37,200 bases of DNA from Levilactobacillus koreensis JCM 16448. GTDB lineage: Bacteria; Bacillota; Bacilli; Lactobacillales; Lactobacillaceae. Both the position numbers and the translations under genes were made by a program. The stretch lies in assembly GCF_001435525.1 (NCBI RefSeq), contig NZ_AZDP01000059.1, positions 1 to 37,200 on the forward strand. Reading direction: 5' to 3'. Below the pieces are notes generated by a model that worked only from the letters and a program-made list of their open reading frames with translations, ran no database searches and was not told the origin of the DNA. Shown in pieces: positions 1 to 9,171 of this stretch (the first letter of the stretch is position 1; the number at the start of each line of letters is the position of its first letter).

Positions 1-141
1 AGACTCGGCTTTTTCGAGGCTTCAAGTTGTGTTCGCACCGTTCCAGCCCATATCTGCCGGCCAGTAAGGCGAAGGACCCACCAGGTTGCCTAGTTTTAGT
101 CTCACTGTTGTTGCTAGAACGGGCATGATTGGTGTTTTTAG
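1..141. other. Left-edge sequence, no gene seen
   Basis: No ORF, RNA gene or convincing terminator hairpin was recognised between the window edge and the stop codon of the minus-strand metalloprotease. It may hold the 3' untranslated region of that gene. Confidence 0.4.
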
Positions 142-1137
142 TTAATGCAAGGTACTTTCCTGATACATGGCGTGATCGGAGACGTGCTCGAAGAGGTGGG
201 CGGCGTGATCCGTTTCAATGAACAGACCTTGCCCATCATTGATGGCGTAGTAGTTGCCAGCTGGATCCTTGGCCAACATGACCAGAACCTCTTCACCGGT
301 ATGTAAAATTTCGCTGTCGGCCACGGCCATGTGGGTGGTGCCGGCTTGGGTGAAGGTGATGGTCTTGCCGATTTTTCCCTTGAAGGCGTGGTCGACGGTC
401 AGTGTCTGAGTCGTGTAGTAGTTTTTGGGAGCTTTGTGGTGGCTGACGCTCTTGATGACTTCTCCCTCAACGATGACGGGAGCGACCTTTTTGAGGGCGG
501 TGAGGCCGTTTTGACCGTTATAGTCGGTATTGTGGTCCACGACCATCTCGGGTTTTGCGGCGGCCGTCATGGTGGTTAATTTGGCCGTCAGCGGCATTTT
601 GTAGATGGCCTTGACGCCACGAATATCGCACGCGGCGATATTGTGGCGGCGATTGGTTGGATTCATCACGCTGACGGATCCGGTCGCGTTGTGGTTGAGG
701 CCTAGCGCATGGCCCATTTCGTGGGTGGCAACGTTGACGCGCTGCTGCTTAGTGTACTTGTACTTATTTAAAATGGCCCGGTTGAGGTACATGCCCGCCC
801 CAGTTTGCGCGCCGCTGGGGTCAAAGGTTTTGCCTACGTAGGCGATACCGGTTGCGCTGGCCCAGATGCCGGTGGTCTTGCTGACGGTCGTGGTGTAGGA
901 CTTGGTCTGGGCACTCTTTTTTTGTGTCCAGGTGAAGGCCTTTGATTTGGTCCAGGCCTTACGCGCACTCGCCCAGACGCTGCGGTAGTAAGTGCTGGTG
1001 GACTTCAGATAGTAGGGCGCCCGATTAGTGGCATAGCGATATTTGGTCGCCGGAGTGGTTGCTTTGGTGGCGGCACTGGCGGGGATGCTGCCGCCGAGCA
1101 GTAACCCGATGGTGAGCCAGATGATTGATTTCCTCAT
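142..1137 (-). CDS. Secreted matrixin-type zinc metalloprotease
   Basis: This 331-aa protein is predicted to be an exported peptidase. Residues 1-22 form a signal peptide with a short basic start, a hydrophobic core and an ASA cleavage site. The zinc-binding motif HEMGHALGLNH lies at residues 139-149, with His139, Glu140, His143 and His149 as expected for the matrixin/M10 pattern HExxHxxGxxH. The VMNP at about 157-160 fits the Met-turn. The segment before the catalytic core (about 25-90) is rich in Lys, Thr, Tyr and Ser, as is common in lactobacillar cell-surface proteins. After residue 195 comes a beta-rich domain of unknown role. The start is supported by an AAAGGAG ribosome binding site just upstream. 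Substrate is unknown. The fold assignment is strong because of the complete zinc site; the cellular role is inference. Confidence 0.88.
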   Translation of the reverse strand: MRKSIIWLTIGLLLGGSIPASAATKATTPATKYRYATNRAPYYLKSTSTYYRSVWASARKAWTKSKAFTWTQKKSAQTKSYTTTVSKTTGIWASATGIAYVGKTFDPSGAQTGAGMYLNRAILNKYKYTKQQRVNVATHEMGHALGLNHNATGSVSVMNPTNRRHNIAACDIRGVKAIYKMPLTAKLTTMTAAAKPEMVVDHNTDYNGQNGLTALKKVAPVIVEGEVIKSVSHHKAPKNYYTTQTLTVDHAFKGKIGKTITFTQAGTTHMAVADSEILHTGEEVLVMLAKDPAGNYYAINDGQGLFIETDHAAHLFEHVSDHAMYQESTLH

Positions 1138-1255
1138 AAAATGAAACTCCTTTTAAAATGGTTGCTAAATTAATGGTTAAGCTAACCTATTATTTTAAAA
1201 ATAGGCCTCAAAGGGCAGGCCTGTCCAGTGGTTTGTTCGCCGAGTTAACAAGTAA

Positions 1256-1296
1256 GTCAAAAAAATACCGTCATCCCTAAAATTGGCATGACGGTA
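1256..1296 (-). terminator. Rho-independent terminator of the YczE-like gene
   Basis: TACCGTCAT (1266-1274) pairs with ATGACGGTA (1288-1296). On the minus strand the stem is followed by a T-run (AAAAAAA on the plus strand at about 1259-1265). It sits immediately after the stop codon at 1301. Confidence 0.85.
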
Positions 1297-1300
1297 AGGA

Positions 1301-1984
1301 TTAATTTTGGTGGGGAACCCGAAAGTTGTGGTGCAACCCGGGCATGATGTGCTTGTCGGCCGCAGCGATGATGACGCCGTTAAAGAAGATCGAGTAGAGC
1401 GTTCCCACGTTGACCGAGTAGATTTGGTGGGTGTAAATAAAGCTAATCGTGATCATGATGATTGGTGGGATGAAATTAATGAGCTGTGAGGCCGTGGCGC
1501 GACCACCAAGGTACATGAATCGGAGAATATTTGACGTGTCATCGTTGGGATGCATGATGAGGTTTGAGCGCTGATAGATGGAAATAGCACTGGCAAAAAT
1601 GGTGACACCTACTAAGCTAAGCAACATCCGCCAGCCTAGTGGCAGGTTGGGAACTCCTAATTTGGCAAAAAGGGCGACGAATAGGTTGATAAAGTACCCG
1701 AAGCAAGAGGTGAAGGCGACCTCGCCAATGAAGCGGGGAATGTCGACCCGGCGAATCAAAAATTGATTCATCAGGGCACAACAGGAACCAATAATCAGGA
1801 GAATGAGGCCAACGTTTACGTGTAGCCAATTGGAAATATTAACCCCCGCAGCGGTCCAAATACCGCTACCAGTGTTGGTTGAGACACATAGAGCATTTCC
1901 AAAAGCATTGAGAATCAATCCCAAAAAGAGGGCTACAATTCGATAAGATAGTCGATTATTCTTTTGTTGCTGTTCCAAAGCCAA
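1301..1984 (-). CDS. YczE/YitT-like multi-pass membrane protein
   Basis: The 227-aa protein has about five hydrophobic segments (roughly residues 14-34, 50-72, 82-108, 116-136 and 165-185, with a weaker sixth near 190-210). Its N-terminal segment with LGLILNAFGNAL and the repeat architecture resemble the YczE/YyaS/YitT family of integral membrane proteins, which has no firm biochemical function. It is a single-gene unit: it ends in its own terminator and is separated from the protease by over 160 bp. The start codon context (CAAAGCCAATC on the plus strand) shows only a weak AGGTGATT-like ribosome binding site. Family call is moderate; transport or regulatory roles are unproven. Confidence 0.7.
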   Translation of the reverse strand: MALEQQQKNNRLSYRIVALFLGLILNAFGNALCVSTNTGSGIWTAAGVNISNWLHVNVGLILLIIGSCCALMNQFLIRRVDIPRFIGEVAFTSCFGYFINLFVALFAKLGVPNLPLGWRMLLSLVGVTIFASAISIYQRSNLIMHPNDDTSNILRFMYLGGRATASQLINFIPPIIMITISFIYTHQIYSVNVGTLYSIFFNGVIIAAADKHIMPGLHHNFRVPHQN

Positions 1985-2141
1985 TCACCTCTATAAAGTT
2001 TTCCGGTTGCGCGACTGCTTCATTAGGCTGGAGGTGTCGGTGATGGTTTGACGGCCTCGGAAACGTGTTCGCCAGGGCAGCCCCTGACGAACACTCTTAA
2101 TGAATAAACATAGACGTAGCGGATATTTATTAATTTGCTAT

Positions 2142-2186
2142 ACAAAAAAATCAGCAACCACGAAGTTAACTTCGTGAAAGCTGATT
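2142..2186 (-). terminator. Terminator downstream of tRNA-Lys
   Basis: A long stem made of AATCAGC (2149-2155) with GCTGATT (2180-2186), and inside it the perfect inverted repeat CACGAAGTTAACTTCGTG. On the minus strand it is followed by a T-run (2144-2150 on the plus strand is A7). It terminates the tRNA transcript. Confidence 0.85.
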
Positions 2187-2195
2187 AGTAAGTGA

Positions 2196-2268
2196 TGGGC
2201 AGTCAGGGGATCGAACCCTGGACCCACGGATTAAGAGTCCGTTGCTCTGCCAGCTGAGCTAACTGCCC
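2196..2268 (-). tRNA. tRNA-Lys (anticodon CTT)
   Basis: The reverse complement begins GGGCAGT and ends ACTGCCC plus discriminator A, giving a 7-bp acceptor stem. The D arm (AGCTCAGCTGG), the anticodon loop CTCTTAA (anticodon CTT, decoding AAG) and the T arm with GGTTCGATCC are all present. Length is 73 nt. The 3' CCA is not encoded (the next genomic bases read TCA), so it would be added after transcription. Confidence 0.95.
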
Positions 2269-2866
2269 ATGTGATTAAGTTGTTGTATGTCTTCCATATC
2301 AACGAGAACTATCATATCATGCGGATGGGGGGTGCGCAACCCTTTTTTAGAAAAAAGTTGATTTTTATTCAAAAATATTGAGTATTTTATCAAACGGAAG
2401 CCGGGAAAACCCGCGGAATACCGGGAAATTCTCGTTCTGTCCGGTACGTTGAAAAAAATTTAAAATAATATCGGTTTTCGCCTTTACGGGGTATCGGCTG
2501 GCGTGATTTGAAGGCTTTAGCTCCTCCAAAAAGTTAAAATTATTTTCTAACGGGTTAAATTTCGCCGAATTATTTCCCGGTTATGAATTACGGGCCCATT
2601 AAATGTGGAGGGAAATTATTTTCCAAGTCAGTAGAAAGAGATAATTGATTCAAAATTAATTAAGCCAACTATTTTACGAATGAACCAAACCCTCGAGCCA
2701 ACTGCTGCTCATTTCCCACAGCTCGTCGGTTGACCGACAGCCAAAAGATATCAGTCGTCGTAAAATTCAGCTTAGAGGTCCTGTACCCGGAGAGAATCAA
2801 GCCTGAATTTTACCCGTTGACGGCGCAAACGCGTAATCCCCACCGTAAATATTAAGAACCACATCT

Positions 2867-2882
2867 TATTTCCCGGGAAATA
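2867..2882. promoter_or_regulatory. 16-bp perfect palindrome, possible operator upstream of walR
   Basis: TATTTCCCGGGAAATA is fully self-complementary and lies about 60 bp upstream of the extended -10 element at 2941-2949. Its half-site recurs at 2570-2580, 2401 and 2421. That it binds a protein is inference. Confidence 0.45.
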
Positions 2883-2940
2883 GTTCGTTAAGGGAAGCTT
2901 AAATCCCTAGTAGAACGGGACTGAAACGCGTCCCATGATG

Positions 2941-2949
2941 TGTTATAAT
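2941..2949 (+). promoter_or_regulatory. Extended -10 promoter element, probable walR operon promoter
   Basis: TGTTATAAT is an exact TGn-TATAAT extended -10. There is no good -35 hexamer 17 bp upstream, which is tolerated for extended -10 promoters. It would give a 5' leader of about 235 nt before walR. Confidence 0.5.
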
Positions 2950-3192
2950 TCAGGTAGCGTTCTTTTCCCCGGCACTGGAAAGTTATCAGGTCGGGCAACG
3001 CACCCTAAAAAACACCGGGTCGGCAATAAAGACTGACCCATTATTCCTTGACTTTAAACGAAGAAACATAACCGTACATTAATCGTAGTGGCCCCATTGA
3101 CGGTGGTAATATGACACCCAACGGCCGGCCTGCCGGTAATCCTGCAATTATCGGACCCATTTGTATTTCCCTTTAAGGAGGAAATTTTTACT

Positions 3193-3909
3193 ATGCCTAA
3201 GAAAATTCTCGTTGTTGATGATGAAAAACCGATTACTGATATCATGAAATTTAACCTTGAAAAAGAGGGCTACGAAGTCGATGTGGCCTACGACGGGGAA
3301 GCCGCCATTCAACAGGTCGAAGAGGGTAACCCCGATCTGGTGATCCTAGATTTGATGTTGCCAAAAGTTGACGGGCTGGAAGTTGCCCGTGAGATTCGTA
3401 AGAAGCATGACATGCCCATCATCATGGTGACCGCTAAGGATTCCGAACTGGATAAGGTGCTCGGCCTCGAATTGGGTGCCGACGATTACGTCACGAAGCC
3501 ATTCTCTAACCGGGAACTGGTCGCTCGGGTCAAAGCAAACCTGCGGCGGCAAAATACGGCGGCGCACGCCCAACCTGAGGAACCGGAGAACCAGGACATT
3601 GAGATCGGTGATTTGACGATCCATCCAGAAGCCTACTCTGTGTCCAAACGGGGCGCCAACATTGAGTTGACCCACCGGGAGTTTGAGCTGCTTCACTACC
3701 TGGCCCAGCACATTGGCCAAGTCATGACGCGTGAACACCTGTTACAGACGGTGTGGGGCTATGACTACTTTGGTGACGTGCGGACCGTGGATGTGACCGT
3801 TCGGCGGCTCAGAGAAAAGATTGAAGATGCGCCGAGTCATCCAACGTGGTTAGTGACGCGGCGGGGTGTCGGTTACTACTTACGGAACCCTGATTCCGAC
3901 CAGGCTTAA
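3193..3909 (+). CDS. walR: WalR (YycF) response regulator of cell-wall homeostasis
   Basis: This 238-aa OmpR-type regulator is the DNA-binding half of the essential WalRK system, which controls peptidoglycan hydrolases and wall synthesis in low-GC Gram-positives. The receiver domain (1-120) shows the acidic pair Asp9/Asp10, phospho-acceptor Asp53 in VILDLMLP, Thr80 and Lys102. Thr101 matches the Ser/Thr-kinase target position known for WalR. The winged-helix domain runs from about 130 to 232 and ends with RRGVGYYL. Length matches the family. The start is fixed by AAGGAGG about 11 nt upstream of ATG. It is first in a tightly spaced run walR-walK-walH-walI, consistent with an operon. Confidence 0.97.
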   Translation: MPKKILVVDDEKPITDIMKFNLEKEGYEVDVAYDGEAAIQQVEEGNPDLVILDLMLPKVDGLEVAREIRKKHDMPIIMVTAKDSELDKVLGLELGADDYVTKPFSNRELVARVKANLRRQNTAAHAQPEEPENQDIEIGDLTIHPEAYSVSKRGANIELTHREFELLHYLAQHIGQVMTREHLLQTVWGYDYFGDVRTVDVTVRRLREKIEDAPSHPTWLVTRRGVGYYLRNPDSDQA

Positions 3910-3953
3910 GCTAGCGGTAACGCTAAATCTCGCATTGAGGAGTATGTGACTTC

Positions 3954-5810
3954 GTGAATAGCAAAATAAAATTTTTCCAGTCGATTCATTTTAAAATCGC
4001 GCTGGTCTTCGCGCTACTCCTACTATTGACGCTGGAGATCGTTGGTGCCGTATTCGTGCGGCAGTTGGAGCGGCAAAATTTAAATACGTTTAAAGCCCAA
4101 CAGGTCGTACAGACGTACATTACCAATCGTCTTTCTGACGAGTTGTCGCCAACTAGTACGGTCAAGGCCGATAAGCAGATCAAGTCGACGTTGTCTGAGA
4201 TCAACAACACCAATAACGCCCAGATTCGGGTCATCGACAACAAGGGGACCATTCGGGGAACCAATGAAGTCGATAATCAAGGAATCGTTGGGCAAAAAAC
4301 CACTGACAATAACATTAAGAACGCCATTTATAATAACCGCGACGTGGTGCGGACGACTTATAATTCACAGAATAATAGTCGTTATTACACCACGATTACG
4401 CGGCTGATTCGTACTCAGGGAAATAATAGCGAATTGGTCGGGGTTATTTACATGCGGTCAAGTCTGGACTCGGTCTATCAAAATATTAATCAAATCACGC
4501 TGATTTACTTCTCGGCGACGTTTGTGGCGATTATTTTGGGACTGGTCATGGCCATCATTATTTCCCGCGCAATTACGCGACCGATTGATGAAATGAAGAA
4601 ACAGACGCTGCGAATTGCGCGGGGAGACTATTCCGGACACGTCCACGTCTACGGCAACGATGAGCTGGGACAACTGGCGAGTGCCGTCAATAACCTGTCT
4701 GTGCGGGTCGAAGAGGCGCAAGAATCGACCGAGTCCGAACGGCGGCGGCTGGATTCCGTCATGGCCCACATGACCGACGGGGTTATCGCGACCGATCGCC
4801 GGGGAAATGTGACCATCATTAACGAAACGGCCACGAGCTTTTTGGATACCGATACGGATGACGCGGTTGGCAAATCTATTCTGGATCTATTGGCAATTCG
4901 CGACGATTACACGTTGCGCGAACTGCTGGAAGACCCGGACGATTTAGTCTTGGATTTTTCAACCAAGGAACACGACCTCATCTTGCAGGCCTACTTCTCA
5001 CTGATTCAGCGGGAATCTGGCTTCATTTCAGGACTGGTCTGTGTCTTGCATGATGTCACCGAACAACAGAAAATCGATCAGGACCGTAAGGAATTCGTGT
5101 CCAACGTGTCGCATGAACTGCGGACGCCGTTGACTAGTGTCCGGGCCTACATCGAATCACTGTCCGAAGGGGCCTGGAAGGACCCGAAGGTGGCACCGCA
5201 ATTCCTGAAGGTCACCCAAGAGGAAACCGACCGGATGATTCGGATGATCAATGACCTGTTGACCCTGTCACGGATGGATTCTGGGACGCAAAAGGTCGAT
5301 CTGGAAATGGTCAACTTAAACGAGCTGTTTAACTATGTTCTCGACCGCTTTGACATGATGTTGAAGCAAGATGACCGGCCAGAAAAGACTTATACCATCA
5401 AACGGGACTTTACTAAGCGTGATTTGTGGGTTGAAATCGACACCGATCGCTTCACTCAGGTGTTGGATAACTTAATGAATAATGCCATCAAGTACTCACC
5501 AGATGGTGGGGTCGTGACCGCGCGCTTGCTGGAAACGCACAACAACGTCATTCTGAGCGTCTCTGACCAAGGGCTGGGGATTCCGCGGGCAGATATTCCG
5601 CGGATCTTTGACCGGTTTTACCGTGTCGACAAGGCCCGCTCTCGTGCCCAAGGCGGGACTGGACTGGGCTTAGCGATTTCTAAGGAAGTCGTTCAGATGT
5701 TGGGCGGCCGAATTTGGGTCGACAGCCGTGAAGGTCGCGGATCAACGTTCTACATTTCCTTGCCTTACAAGCCGTACGATGAGGAGGATCTCTGGGATGA
5801 AGATAACTAA
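3954..5810 (+). CDS. walK: WalK (YycG) sensor histidine kinase
   Basis: The 618-aa membrane kinase partners WalR. It has transmembrane helices at about 14-35 and 181-206 enclosing an extracellular PAS-like domain, then HAMP (about 205-257), a cytoplasmic PAS (about 265-370), HisKA with His387 in SHELRTP, and a HATPase domain with N box DNLMNNAIKYS, G1 DQGLGIP and G2 GGTGLGLA. Length is normal for WalK. The start is GTG at 3954, preceded by GAGGAG at 3937-3942; an ATG in between is followed at once by a stop. It begins 45 bp after walR and its stop overlaps the walH start region, so the genes are likely co-transcribed. Confidence 0.97.
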   Translation: MNSKIKFFQSIHFKIALVFALLLLLTLEIVGAVFVRQLERQNLNTFKAQQVVQTYITNRLSDELSPTSTVKADKQIKSTLSEINNTNNAQIRVIDNKGTIRGTNEVDNQGIVGQKTTDNNIKNAIYNNRDVVRTTYNSQNNSRYYTTITRLIRTQGNNSELVGVIYMRSSLDSVYQNINQITLIYFSATFVAIILGLVMAIIISRAITRPIDEMKKQTLRIARGDYSGHVHVYGNDELGQLASAVNNLSVRVEEAQESTESERRRLDSVMAHMTDGVIATDRRGNVTIINETATSFLDTDTDDAVGKSILDLLAIRDDYTLRELLEDPDDLVLDFSTKEHDLILQAYFSLIQRESGFISGLVCVLHDVTEQQKIDQDRKEFVSNVSHELRTPLTSVRAYIESLSEGAWKDPKVAPQFLKVTQEETDRMIRMINDLLTLSRMDSGTQKVDLEMVNLNELFNYVLDRFDMMLKQDDRPEKTYTIKRDFTKRDLWVEIDTDRFTQVLDNLMNNAIKYSPDGGVVTARLLETHNNVILSVSDQGLGIPRADIPRIFDRFYRVDKARSRAQGGTGLGLAISKEVVQMLGGRIWVDSREGRGSTFYISLPYKPYDEEDLWDEDN

Positions 5811-7098
5811 AGCGTTCTTACCACTGGGATTGACCCTTGCCGTCGTCGTGAGTGTGACGTTGTCCGCCATGATTTGGACGAACCCTGCGCAGTATGAGCG
5901 CAACCGGCAACGGAGTTCGAATACGCCAACAACGGAGTTGAACACGCGGCCCCAAAAGGACGTGTATTTGCCGACGCAGGTCTTGTATAGTAACGAATTA
6001 GGTAATCAAGAACTGTTGAATAACCGAAAAGTTAACCTGACCACGGAGATTCGCGAGTCCTTGGCAAAATGGGACTTGGGTCGGGTGCAAAAGATTCAGG
6101 TCAATTCGCAGGCGGACTACATGCACTATTTGAACATGAAGAGTAGTATTTTGATGTCGTACGCGGCACCAATCAACGTGAAGATGTTTAACAAGGTCTT
6201 TGGTAGCAGTCTAAATCGTAACAATGCCGAGATCTCGCGGATCATGATCCCCCTGAATGACAGTAAGCACCTGTACCTGTTGAACGACAAGAATCAGGAA
6301 GTCTATCAAGTCAGGGTTCGTGACCGCAACGTCAAGGAACTCCGCAAGATTCTTAAGGAAAATCTGTTCCGGATCAACGTGAAGATGCAGTGGCTGAATA
6401 AAGAAGCCGTGCCCTACGTGACCAACAGCGTGACGGTGCCGTCCTATAGTTACCTGGTCAACCAGCAGTCGACGGACTACTTTACGACGCGCCTCCTGAA
6501 CAAGGGGGAGTCGACTAACGTTTCAGCCAAGAAGAACAAGGATAATACCATCTATAGTGATGGGGCATCGCGGCAACTGACGGTTTACAATAAGCGGGGA
6601 ACGGCGTTGTATGAGGATTACAGTGCCCTGCAGTCGACGTTTACATTCAGTCAGGCGCTGAGTGCCAGCTATAGTGCGGTCAAGTCTATTGGGATTCCGA
6701 TGGAAAACTTACGCTACTACGGCTACAATGACGCGAGGTCGACGGTCACGTACCGCAGCTTCGTTGAAGGGTTCCCTATTTTTAATCAAAGTAATTACGG
6801 TGCGGCGCGGATCCAAATGTTGTCGCAGGGTGTTCGGCGGTATAATTTCTCGCTGTACAGCTTGCAGGTTCCCGTGCCGACCGATAGAAAAGCCGTTTCG
6901 CTGCCAAGTACACAGAGCGTGATGAATCAATTGACGGCGGCGGGATATAACAAGAGTAAGATTTCGACCGTGCAGTTAGGGTATCAGTGGGTGACGTCCA
7001 CGTCGTCCGATAAGGTGGTCAACCTGACGCCAACCTGGTATGTTTACTACAACGGGAGCTGGAAGACCTACACGCAACTGCTGAAACAACAGCAGTAA
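5797..7098 (+). CDS. walH: WalH (YycH) regulator of WalK
   Basis: A 433-aa membrane-anchored extracytoplasmic protein of the YycH family, known in Bacillus and relatives to interact with WalK and modulate its activity. I place the start at ATG 5797, not at an upstream in-frame ATG at 5728. AGGAGG lies at 5782-5787 with ideal spacing, and the protein then begins with a hydrophobic helix (about 7-27, FLPLGLTLAVVVSVTLSAMI) typical of the family. The coding region overlaps the last codons of walK by 14 nt, implying translational coupling. The rest is a large Asn- and Tyr-containing ectodomain. Sequence conservation in this family is low, so the call rests on context plus architecture. Confidence 0.92.
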   Translation: MKITKAFLPLGLTLAVVVSVTLSAMIWTNPAQYERNRQRSSNTPTTELNTRPQKDVYLPTQVLYSNELGNQELLNNRKVNLTTEIRESLAKWDLGRVQKIQVNSQADYMHYLNMKSSILMSYAAPINVKMFNKVFGSSLNRNNAEISRIMIPLNDSKHLYLLNDKNQEVYQVRVRDRNVKELRKILKENLFRINVKMQWLNKEAVPYVTNSVTVPSYSYLVNQQSTDYFTTRLLNKGESTNVSAKKNKDNTIYSDGASRQLTVYNKRGTALYEDYSALQSTFTFSQALSASYSAVKSIGIPMENLRYYGYNDARSTVTYRSFVEGFPIFNQSNYGAARIQMLSQGVRRYNFSLYSLQVPVPTDRKAVSLPSTQSVMNQLTAAGYNKSKISTVQLGYQWVTSTSSDKVVNLTPTWYVYYNGSWKTYTQLLKQQQ

Positions 7099-7123
7099 TT
7101 CCGGTAAAGGAGGGCGGTCCAGC

Positions 7124-7981
7124 ATGGATTTTCGACGCATTGAATGGTTATTTTTAGTGGCGTTCATTGTTATTGATATTTTCTTGTTTGTCGCCTTCCA
7201 GCGCGATACGACGGGGCAGACCGATACGACCTCGAGTAAATCCGCAGATAGCGACACGACGATCGTAAAAGAAATGCGCGCCGACGAAATTTCGTTTAGC
7301 AGCCCATCCAAGAAGAGCGGCGAAGGCTACTACATTTCCACGACCAATAACAATGGCATCAAGAGTGAGTTAACGGAACTGAGCGACCAAACCGTCCGGT
7401 ACGAAACGGATGGCCTGATCACCTCGACGTTCAAGACGCCAGTGACCAACGTGGATGTCAAACATCCGGATAAGACGTTGGATACGGTGGTCAATAATGG
7501 CGCGCTGATTCTGTATGGTACGCATTACCTATACAACGCCCAGCTGTCGAGCCAGAACACGATCGTCTACACGCAACACGTGACGGACGGTCAGATCTAC
7601 TCGCGGTTTGGCGAGATTCGCTTTAGCATGACCAACGATGGGACGGTGACCGGGTATACGCAAGGTTACCTGGCCAACGTGGCGACCTTGCGGGAAAAGA
7701 CGGATACCATTTCCGAACGCAAGGCGCTGATCTGGCTGTACCAATATAACCAGATCGCCAATAACACCAAGGTCATCTGGACTCAGCTGGCATATACCCG
7801 CTACTTCGATCTGAAGAATAGTAGCGTGTACATTCCGACCTGGGTCATCGCGGTCAAAGCCAATAGCGGTAATAACGCGGGCGTCCTGCAGATCAAGCGA
7901 GTCAACGCGTTCACCGGGGCAATTCTCGATACGAACAGTAGCGTGAAATCGGTCAGTGGCGCGACGAGCATGAGTGAATAG
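7124..7981 (+). CDS. walI: WalI (YycI) regulator of WalK
   Basis: The 285-aa protein has one N-terminal transmembrane helix (about residues 8-27, LFLVAFIVIDIFLFVAFQ) and an extracytoplasmic YycI-type domain. Together with WalH it is known to contact WalK through its membrane helix. AAAGGAGGGCGG precedes ATG 7124, and the gap to walH is only 25 bp. The start is secure because MDFRRIEWLFL is the standard family opening. It closes the WalK regulator pair; an independent promoter is likely before the next gene. Confidence 0.93.
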   Translation: MDFRRIEWLFLVAFIVIDIFLFVAFQRDTTGQTDTTSSKSADSDTTIVKEMRADEISFSSPSKKSGEGYYISTTNNNGIKSELTELSDQTVRYETDGLITSTFKTPVTNVDVKHPDKTLDTVVNNGALILYGTHYLYNAQLSSQNTIVYTQHVTDGQIYSRFGEIRFSMTNDGTVTGYTQGYLANVATLREKTDTISERKALIWLYQYNQIANNTKVIWTQLAYTRYFDLKNSSVYIPTWVIAVKANSGNNAGVLQIKRVNAFTGAILDTNSSVKSVSGATSMSE

Positions 7982-8051
7982 GTAAAAATTGACATGGAAG
8001 CGGGGGACGGTTCGTGACGGGCCGGCCCTTTTCCTTTGGACTGATATTTAG

Positions 8052-8079
8052 TTACAAAGGCGGCAAGATGCGGTATGAT
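8052..8079 (+). promoter_or_regulatory. Putative walJ promoter
   Basis: TTACAA (8052-8057) and TATGAT (8074-8079) are separated by 16 bp, upstream of the TTG start of walJ at 8175. The hexamers match four or five of six consensus bases each. Confidence 0.4.
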
Positions 8080-8174
8080 TACGGTATTGAAATTTACGTG
8101 TTCCCGGGTAAGTGGTTTGGCGGGTGTCTTAATTTGCCAACGGTTGCTGCGGGATAAGCTAAGGAGAGGTCAAA

Positions 8175-9002
8175 TTGGATTTGCGGACGAATACAGCAGT
8201 AGCAGATGATTTACGCATCAGCGTGTTGTCCAGTGGCAGTACGGGCAACGTGTGCTACGTGGAGAGCCCCAACGAACGGATCATGATCGATGCGGGGTTG
8301 AGCGGCAAGAAGATTGAGAAATTAATGGGCGACATCGACCGCAAGATGCAGGACGTTAACGCGTTATTGGTGACGCATGAGCATTCGGATCACCGGCAGG
8401 CCGTGGGCATTTTGGCGCGGCGCTATGAGCAGCTGAACGTGTACGCCAACCAGGGTACCTGGGACGCGATGAGCTCGAAAATCGGGAAGGTCGACTTGGC
8501 CCAAAAGCACTTGTTTGCGCCGGACACGGTCCAGACGTTTGGCGACATCGACGTGGAAAGCTTCTCCGTGTCGCATGATGCGGCGGAACCGCAATTCTAC
8601 GCGATCCATTACCACGGTAAGACCTTCGTCATTTTGACCGATACCGGCTACGTCTCCGAACACGTCGAGGGCGTGATCGCCGATGCCGATGCCTACTTGT
8701 TGGAATGCAACCATGACGTGGAAATGTTGCGGATGGGCGAGTACTCGTGGCCACTGAAGCAGCGAATTCTGGGCGATAAGGGCCATTTGTCAAACGAAGA
8801 GGGTGCCGATGCGTTGATGGACGTGCTGGGCAACCGGACGAAGAAAATCTATCTGGGACACCGGAGCCTGCACAACAACATGCAGTCGCTGTGTCACTTG
8901 ACGGTGGCGTCGATGATGGAAAATCGGGATTTTGGCGTCGGCCATGATTTCCAGCTGATCGACACGAATCCGGAAGAAGCGACGCCGTTGGTTGCACTGT
9001 AG
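8175..9002 (+). CDS. walJ: WalJ (YycJ) metallo-beta-lactamase fold hydrolase
   Basis: The 275-aa protein belongs to the YycJ/WalJ family of metallo-beta-lactamase-fold proteins, associated with DNA processing and coordination of division and wall metabolism. The metal-binding motif THEHSDH sits at residues 67-73 (His68, His70, Asp72, His73), and later ligands are visible in SVSHDA, LTDTGY and GHRSLHN. The start is TTG at 8175 with AAGGAG at 8161-8166. This gives about ten residues more than the usual 264-aa Bacillus length; a second TTG at 8181 is possible but has poorer spacing. It follows walI by 193 bp and probably has its own promoter. Confidence 0.93.
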   Translation: MDLRTNTAVADDLRISVLSSGSTGNVCYVESPNERIMIDAGLSGKKIEKLMGDIDRKMQDVNALLVTHEHSDHRQAVGILARRYEQLNVYANQGTWDAMSSKIGKVDLAQKHLFAPDTVQTFGDIDVESFSVSHDAAEPQFYAIHYHGKTFVILTDTGYVSEHVEGVIADADAYLLECNHDVEMLRMGEYSWPLKQRILGDKGHLSNEEGADALMDVLGNRTKKIYLGHRSLHNNMQSLCHLTVASMMENRDFGVGHDFQLIDTNPEEATPLVAL

Positions 9003-9070
9003 GCACCACGCACCGTTTTTTGTAAGATTCGGTAAACTTTAGGACTTCAGCACTGATTCATCAAAAAAAC

Positions 9071-9099
9071 TTCACACTCGGTCGTTATGATAGTATTTA
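9071..9099 (+). promoter_or_regulatory. Putative htrA promoter and structured leader
   Basis: TTCACA (9071-9076) and TATTTA (9094-9099) are 17 bp apart. The leader behind them contains CGGTC (9109-9113) complementary to GACCG (9132-9136), and a small GC hairpin lies between the ribosome binding site and the start codon. Confidence 0.45.
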
Positions 9100-9171
9100 T
9101 AAACTAAGCGGTCGGAAGCCGTTGGCCTGCTGACCGACGAATGAGGAGGGTTCGCGCGTTCGCGCAATGCT

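Larger units (their letters stand above)
2270..3180. other. Gene-free region upstream of walR with CCGGGAAA repeats
   Basis: About 900 bp without a convincing ORF. Copies of CCGGGAAA lie at 2401-2408 and 2421-2428 (exactly 20 bp apart), in inverse orientation at 2573-2580, and in a perfect palindrome TATTTCCCGGGAAATA at 2867-2882. A minus-strand ORF near 3054-3245 overlaps the walR start and is judged a shadow. No T-box or riboswitch consensus was recognised. The region may be a long regulatory leader or decayed DNA. Confidence 0.6.

Noticed and set aside
331-579. 82-aa plus-strand ORF opposite the metalloprotease
   Set aside because: Lies entirely within the antisense of a gene with a signal peptide and a full zinc site, and has no family features.
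2300-3180. T-box riboswitch or tRNA-like element before walR
   Set aside because: No AGGGTGGNACCGCG-like T-box core or specifier stem was found.
9019-9040. TGTAAG...GGTAAAC as a WalR box ahead of htrA
   Set aside because: The half-sites match only partly and the spacing is four instead of five bases, so WalR control of htrA is not supported.
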